From contig JAEUQE010000187.1 in assembly GCA_016789785.1 (NCBI GenBank), forward strand, positions 1-18,868: a stretch of 18,868 bases of DNA, in the 5' to 3' direction. The position numbers and the translations under genes are program-made. This DNA is from Bryobacterales bacterium (GTDB taxonomy: Bacteria; Acidobacteriota; Terriglobia; Bryobacterales; Bryobacteraceae). The notes beneath the pieces are model-generated. The model had not been told where the DNA came from. It did not search any database and saw only the letters and a list, made by a program, of their open reading frames with translations. Shown here one piece after another: positions 14,740-18,868 of this stretch. Position 1 is the first letter of the stretch. Every line of letters starts with the position of its first letter.

Positions 14740-14865
14740 GAGAGAGTAGTGCCCTCACGAGCCACATTCTCTCAACCCAAGCGACATGCGGCCTCCAGCG
14801 CCCCGTCCGCTTTTTCGTTCCAGATCGACGCCGCTTCCCAGTACAATAAGGGGATAAATTGTTTT
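14740..14865. promoter_or_regulatory. Divergent intergenic region between the Rpn-like and GAF-like genes
   Basis: These 126 bp separate divergent starts. On the plus strand, TTCCAG and TACAAT (14842-14847), 18 bases apart, form a moderate promoter. AAGGGG (14848-14853) is a possible Shine-Dalgarno about 12 bases before the ATG at 14866. TAAATT (14855-14860) is an alternative -10 five bases before ATG. On the minus strand, GAGAGA and TCTCTC (complement of 14768-14773 and 14740-14745) are inverted repeats with the second arm touching the GTG start of the Rpn-like gene. Which elements act is not decidable by eye. Confidence 0.35.
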
Positions 14866-15837
14866 ATGCCATTCGACGACGAAGTGCGCGAGTTGGAACG
14901 CGCGGCCCGCGAACAGTTGCAGGCCGCCTGGCAGATCCACGTGGCCAAAGTGGAAGAGCAGTTGCGCGCGGGATGGCAGGACCACATCAGCCAGATCGTC
15001 GGGCAGCGCTTCGGTGACCTCGCCCCGATCCTCGATCAAGCGATCGCCCGCTCCCAACGCGAGACCACCGAGCAACTCAATCAGACCGCGCGCCGGCTCC
15101 GCCTTGCCGAGACGCCCGAGGAGTGGCGCGCCATCCTGATCGAAAGCGCGTCGCCGTTCTGCGCCCGAGCCGGCCTCTTCGATACAGCCGACGCCGAGGT
15201 TGCCTCCGCGCCCGCAATCGCGACCACCATCGAATCGAAAGACACCACCGTCGCGCTTCGCACTCCCAGCGAACTCGGGCCGCGCATCATCGCCGAGTTC
15301 GCAGAATCACCGGCCACCAAATCGTACCTGTTCCCGATCCTCACCGCTGGCCGTGTCAGCGCCATTCTCTATGCCGACCAAGGGGCCTCCGGGCTCGACC
15401 GGAATGCTCTGGAGTTGATCGCAACGCTGGCGTCGGACACTCAGCCCAAGCCCGCCGAGGTCCCCACGTCCGCGGCCGGCAGTGGCCTGATTCAATTACA
15501 CGCATTGCAACCTGCCCACCCGGCAGCCGCGTCTCAACATCAAGAACCACTTTCCGAAGAGGAGCAGGAGTTGCACGTGCGCGCTCAGCGATTCGCGCGT
15601 GTGCGGATTGCCGAGATGCGGCTCTATGATTCCGCCGCCGTCCGCCACGGGCGTGAGATCCGCGATATCTATGGAGTGCTGCGATCGAAGATCGACAGTG
15701 CCCGGCTCGAGTTTCAGAAGGAGTACCTGCACAACAGCGCCTCCATGGCCGATTATCTCCATCAGGAGCTGGTGCGAACCTTGGCGAACAATGATGAAGA
15801 AGCATTGGGGACGGACTATCCGGGCGCGTTACGCTAG
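14866..15837 (+). CDS. Uncharacterised coiled-coil / GAF-like domain protein
   Basis: This is a 323-residue cytoplasmic protein with no signal peptide. Residues 1-80 are strongly helical and probably coiled coil (repeated E, Q, R, A; VRELERAAREQLQAAW). Residues ~83-190 look like a GAF-type sensory fold, with an alpha-beta layout and the strand pair SYLFPILTAGRVSAILYADQ, a typical GAF core. After an Ala/Pro/His-rich linker (~190-220) a helical C-terminal region follows (RVRIAEMRLYDSAAVRHG to QELVRTLANN, ~235-312). No catalytic, HTH or receiver motif is visible. The true start is ATG 14866; the frame upstream is open only as antisense of the Rpn-like gene. Its end overlaps the transglycosylase gene by 47 bp, suggesting coupled translation. 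Function unknown. Confidence 0.8.
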   Translation: MPFDDEVRELERAAREQLQAAWQIHVAKVEEQLRAGWQDHISQIVGQRFGDLAPILDQAIARSQRETTEQLNQTARRLRLAETPEEWRAILIESASPFCARAGLFDTADAEVASAPAIATTIESKDTTVALRTPSELGPRIIAEFAESPATKSYLFPILTAGRVSAILYADQGASGLDRNALELIATLASDTQPKPAEVPTSAAGSGLIQLHALQPAHPAAASQHQEPLSEEEQELHVRAQRFARVRIAEMRLYDSAAVRHGREIRDIYGVLRSKIDSARLEFQKEYLHNSASMADYLHQELVRTLANNDEEALGTDYPGALR

Positions 15838-18028
15838 CCTCACCCTCGGGTGGGCGGTTGTTGCGATGGGCGGTACGCTATACGCCCAGACCAAGCGTGA
15901 CGCAGTCACTCAACTGGCCGCAGCCGTTGAAGAAGCGCGCAAGGGCGCACACTCGTCCGCCATTGCACGGCTTCAGTCACTCCCCGATCGTATTCCGGAA
16001 ATCGCCGACTATGTGTGGTTTACCCTAGGTACCTCACAGTTCGAGTTGAAGAACTACCCGGCGGCGATCGCAGCTTTCGGCCGCGTTTACTCCTTTCAAC
16101 CGGCCTCCCCCTTCATGGCTCGTGCGATCCTCTACACCGCCGAGTCGGAAGTGCAGTCCGGGCGCCCTCAGAACGCGCTCGCTCTACTCAGGCAGTACTC
16201 GCAGAAACTCCCGCAACCACAAGCATTGGTTGCTTTTGCGCGTGCCTACGAAGGTACAGGCGACGTTGTATCCGCCGCCGCGCAATACCAGCGGGCCTAT
16301 TATCAATACCCGAACACTACCGAGGCGAAAGACGCGGTGGACGCGTTGGGACGCCTGCGTGGCCAACTGAGTGATCGGTTCCCTCCCGTTCTTGCCCAGT
16401 ACATCTTCGCACGGGCCAAAGGGCTCGCCGACGGACGCCGATATCTCGAAGCCCGCCGCGAACTCGAGCAAAGTATCGAGACGCTTGGAGGTGCCGATCA
16501 GGATCTCGCCAGGGTGCGGATTGGCGTCGTCGAGTTCCAGTCGCGGCAGTATCAGTCCGCCTACCGGCACCTCCGCTCGCTCCAATTGGCCAGCGCGGAG
16601 GCGGACGCCGAGCGGCTTCACTATCTGGTCTGGTGTGCGCGGCGGCTCGATTTGGACAGCGACATGACGGCGCATCTTGCGGAGCTTGGCCGCAAGTATC
16701 CGAATTCGCACTGGCGGCTGGAGGCCCAGTTGGCCGCAGCCGAACTCTTCCTCAATCGCAATGAGCAGGAGAGCTATGAGCCGATCTACCGCACCTGTGC
16801 CGAGACGTTTCGCGACAAGCCGCAGGCTTCCTATTGCGACTGGAAGGTCACGTGGGCGAACTACCTTCGCAATCAGGCGAATGCCGAGACGTTGTTCAGT
16901 AACCACCTGAAGCACTATCCGGCGTCCGAGAAGGTTCCAGCTTCACTTTACTTCCTCGGCCGTCACGCCGAGACGAAGGACGTGGGTGCGGCGAAGGTCT
17001 ACTATACCGAGATTGATCTCCGCTATCCGAATCACTACTACGCGATGCTGGCCCGCGACCGGCTGCAAACGGCCGGGATGCGCAACGCCAACCCATCGGC
17101 GCCGGCGCTGGAATGGCTGCGGTCGATTCCATTCACCGAGAACCGCCGGACGGCGAGCTTCGATCCTCTGCCCGTCAGCAGGCAGCGGATCGCCCGGGCG
17201 CGCCTGCTCGAATCGGGAGAGCTCAACGATTGGGCCGAGCAGGAATTGCGCTTCGCTGCGCGCAACGATGGCCAGCCCCATGTGATTGCCATCGAACTGG
17301 CGAGGGTGTTGGGTAAGCGCAACGCGCCGGACGAGGCGCTACGGGCGGTAAAGGCCTACGTTCCGGGATACCTGTCCATTCCTTGGGAATCCGCGCCTGA
17401 GTCGTTTTGGAGGGTCGCTTTCCCCCTGCCGTTCCGTGAGTCGGTGGAACGCAACGCTCGAAGTCAGTCAATCGATCCCTATGTTGTGGCGGGTCTTATC
17501 CGGCAGGAATCAGAGTTCAACCCGAAAGCCGTCTCCATCGCCAACGCCCACGGACTCACCCAAGTCATGCCGAGCACGGGCAAGTGGCTCAGCCGCACCA
17601 ACGGGATCAAGCGCTTCCACTCTTCCATGCTGTTTCAGCCGGAAATCAATCTGAAATTAGGCACTTATTATCTCAGCCAGTTATTGAACTCTCTGCAGGG
17701 AAAATGGGAAGAGGCTCTCGCATCGTATAACGGTGGCAAATCTCGAGTGTTGCGTTGGGTGCAGTGGGGTAACTACCGGGAACCGGCCGAGTTCGTGGAG
17801 ACGATCCCCTTGCGCGAGACCCGCGACTACGTGCAGATCGTGATGCGCAATGCCGATGTCTACCGGCGCCTCTATGCGAGTTCCTTCGTTCCGGCCATGA
17901 TTGGCCCCGCGGCGGTGACCCAGCCCAAGGCGGCGGCAGCCCCTGCGCGCTCCACCCGCACGGCGCCCACCCGCACCCCGAAGGCAGGCATTTCGAAGAA
18001 GAGCACCGTGGCCAAGACGAAGAAGTAG
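15791..18028 (+). CDS. Secreted lytic transglycosylase, Slt70-like
   Basis: This 745-residue protein has an N-terminal signal sequence (basic MMKKHWGRTIRAR, then a hydrophobic stretch ending LYAQ). A long helical superhelix of TPR/Slt U-type repeats spans ~35-540, followed by a soluble lytic transglycosylase domain (~555-700). The catalytic motif is LIRQESEFNPKA with E573, followed by AHGLTQVMPSTGKW, LGTYYLSQLL, ALASYNGGKSRV and ETRDYVQIVMRN. It cleaves the MurNAc-GlcNAc bond of peptidoglycan with formation of 1,6-anhydro-MurNAc, in the periplasm. The last ~40 residues are a disordered basic Ala/Pro/Thr/Lys tail that could bind cell wall or nucleic acid. Start: ATG 15791 or the adjacent ATG 15794; the frame continues upstream but only as an out-of-frame reading of the preceding gene. 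It overlaps that gene by 47 bp. Confidence 0.9.
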   Translation: MMKKHWGRTIRARYASLTLGWAVVAMGGTLYAQTKRDAVTQLAAAVEEARKGAHSSAIARLQSLPDRIPEIADYVWFTLGTSQFELKNYPAAIAAFGRVYSFQPASPFMARAILYTAESEVQSGRPQNALALLRQYSQKLPQPQALVAFARAYEGTGDVVSAAAQYQRAYYQYPNTTEAKDAVDALGRLRGQLSDRFPPVLAQYIFARAKGLADGRRYLEARRELEQSIETLGGADQDLARVRIGVVEFQSRQYQSAYRHLRSLQLASAEADAERLHYLVWCARRLDLDSDMTAHLAELGRKYPNSHWRLEAQLAAAELFLNRNEQESYEPIYRTCAETFRDKPQASYCDWKVTWANYLRNQANAETLFSNHLKHYPASEKVPASLYFLGRHAETKDVGAAKVYYTEIDLRYPNHYYAMLARDRLQTAGMRNANPSAPALEWLRSIPFTENRRTASFDPLPVSRQRIARARLLESGELNDWAEQELRFAARNDGQPHVIAIELARVLGKRNAPDEALRAVKAYVPGYLSIPWESAPESFWRVAFPLPFRESVERNARSQSIDPYVVAGLIRQESEFNPKAVSIANAHGLTQVMPSTGKWLSRTNGIKRFHSSMLFQPEINLKLGTYYLSQLLNSLQGKWEEALASYNGGKSRVLRWVQWGNYREPAEFVETIPLRETRDYVQIVMRNADVYRRLYASSFVPAMIGPAAVTQPKAAAAPARSTRTAPTRTPKAGISKKSTVAKTKK

Positions 18029-18049
18029 AGCGTTCGACGGCCAGTGCGG

Positions 18050-18055
18050 TACCCT
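18050..18055 (+). promoter_or_regulatory. Possible -10 element (TACCCT) before the aminotransferase
   Basis: TACCCT fits TANNNT and ends seven bases before the ATG at 18063, again close to leaderless spacing and without a Shine-Dalgarno sequence. No -35 is evident, and the match to a -10 box is modest. Confidence 0.3.
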
Positions 18056-18062
18056 CGAAACT

Positions 18063-18868
18063 ATGGCCGCGCCCGCACAACCAGAGACCGCCCCCTTTGC
18101 AAGAGAGCGCTTCCGCGCCAATCGTACCCACAACTTCACCGAGTCCGTGATCCGCGAGATGACGCGTCTCGCCATCCAGTACAACGCCGTGAATCTGGCG
18201 CAAGGCTTTCCGGACTTCGCGGCGCCGCAGGTGTTGAAGGATGCGGCCCATCAGGCGATCGATGCCGAGTTCAACCAATACTCCATCACCTGGGGCGCAA
18301 AGCCCTTTCGCGACGCGATCGCCGCCAAGTACCGCCAGTGGTACAACCTCGACTTCGACCCCGAGCGCGAGATCACGGTCTGCTGCGGCTCGACCGAGGG
18401 CATGATCGCATCGCTGCTGGCGGTGACCAATCCCGGCGACGAGGTCATCGTCTTTGAGCCTTACTACGAGAACTACGGGCCGGACTCCGAGCTTTGCAGC
18501 GCGCGCCGCCGCATCGTGTCACTGCGGCCGCCGGACTGGAGCTTCGATCGCGATGAACTGCGCCGCGCCTTCAACTCGCTCACCAAAGCCGTCATCGTGA
18601 CCAGTCCCAACAACCCGACGGGACGGGTATTTGCACGCGAGGATCTCGAGTATATCGCGAGCCTGTGCCAGGAGTTCGACACGCTCTGTATCACCGACGA
18701 GATCTACGAGCACATCCTGTACGATGGCGCATCGCATATTCCGATCCATGCCATTCCCGGAATGCGCGACCGCGCGATTCTCGTCAACAGCATGAGCAAG
18801 ACCTACTCGGTGACCGGCTGGCGCGTGGGGTGGGTGCTAGCGCCTCCCGATCTCACGGATTCGATTCG
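18063..18868 (+). CDS. Class I/II PLP-dependent aminotransferase, 5' part (truncated by window edge)
   Basis: The frame is open from ATG 18063 to the window edge (268 codons). It shows the fold-type I aminotransferase order: VNLAQGFPDFAAP near the N-terminus, YSITWGAKPFRDAIAAKY, the PLP-phosphate region CCGSTEGMIASLL, YYENYGP, TSPNNPTGR (N183/N184), ITDEIYEHILYDG, and the Schiff-base lysine in NSMSKTYSVTGWRVGW (K246). The set resembles the kynurenine/glutamine transaminase and methionine aminotransferase (YbdL) branch, and also DapC-like enzymes, so substrate specificity cannot be fixed. It probably transfers the amino group of an aromatic or sulfur amino acid to a 2-oxo acid in the cytoplasm. 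About a third of the protein (C-terminal small domain) is missing. The gene follows the transglycosylase by 34 bp but may have its own promoter. Confidence 0.88.
   Translation, partial: MAAPAQPETAPFARERFRANRTHNFTESVIREMTRLAIQYNAVNLAQGFPDFAAPQVLKDAAHQAIDAEFNQYSITWGAKPFRDAIAAKYRQWYNLDFDPEREITVCCGSTEGMIASLLAVTNPGDEVIVFEPYYENYGPDSELCSARRRIVSLRPPDWSFDRDELRRAFNSLTKAVIVTSPNNPTGRVFAREDLEYIASLCQEFDTLCITDEIYEHILYDGASHIPIHAIPGMRDRAILVNSMSKTYSVTGWRVGWVLAPPDLTDSI

Noticed and set aside
13999..14865. Upstream in-frame extension of the GAF-like protein
   Set aside because: This part reads antisense through the Rpn-like gene and translates the repeat as low-complexity Leu/Pro/Ala. Real protein character begins at ATG 14866.

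Overview
The window is high-GC bacterial chromosome with densely packed, often overlapping genes. Its style fits Acidobacteriota, most likely a Solibacter/Bryobacter-type lineage. The clues are a 1263-residue Oar-like TonB-dependent receptor with an N-terminal carboxypeptidase-regulatory domain, an exported MlrC-type (M81) protein beside it, and many small secreted enzymes. The assignment is inferred from gene content; there is no rRNA or marker gene to confirm it. I see no tRNA, rRNA, CRISPR array, insertion sequence, integrase or attachment site, and no gene-free stretch longer than about 130 bases.

Layout. (1) 1-1004, minus: 5' part of an unrecognised exported protein, cut by the window edge. 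(2) 1076-4625, minus: a tight five-gene photolyase operon, transcribed from 4625 down to 1076. The order is SDR-like protein, DUF2256 zinc-ribbon protein, a photolyase FAD/catalytic half, a photolyase N-terminal (antenna-type) half, then a full-length cryptochrome/photolyase. The last four are joined by ATGA start/stop overlaps. (3) 4741-6273, plus, divergent from that operon: an iron-sulfur photolyase/cryptochrome of the Agrobacterium PhrB (FeS-BCP) type. (4) 6334-13825, plus: TonB-dependent receptor, exported M81/MlrC-like metallopeptidase, alpha/beta hydrolase, secreted cupin and DinB-fold protein, closely spaced and probably an uptake and catabolism unit. (5) 13828-14739, minus: an Rpn/PD-(D/E)XK-type protein with DUF4351 and an in-frame tandem repeat. 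(6) 14866-18028, plus: a GAF-like protein overlapping a secreted Slt70-type lytic transglycosylase. (7) 18063-18868, plus: 5' part of a class I/II PLP aminotransferase.

The centre of interest is the photolyase island at 1076-6273, which encodes four photolyase-superfamily polypeptides. One apparent class I photolyase is split into two genes in reversed domain order. By eye, its catalytic half keeps the classical FAD and pyrimidine-dimer contact residues. The adjacent full-length homologue has lost most of them and may do something else. The accompanying SDR lacks the catalytic tyrosine. A second theme is promoter architecture: three genes carry a (T/C)ATCAT hexamer exactly six bases before ATG, as expected for leaderless transcripts.
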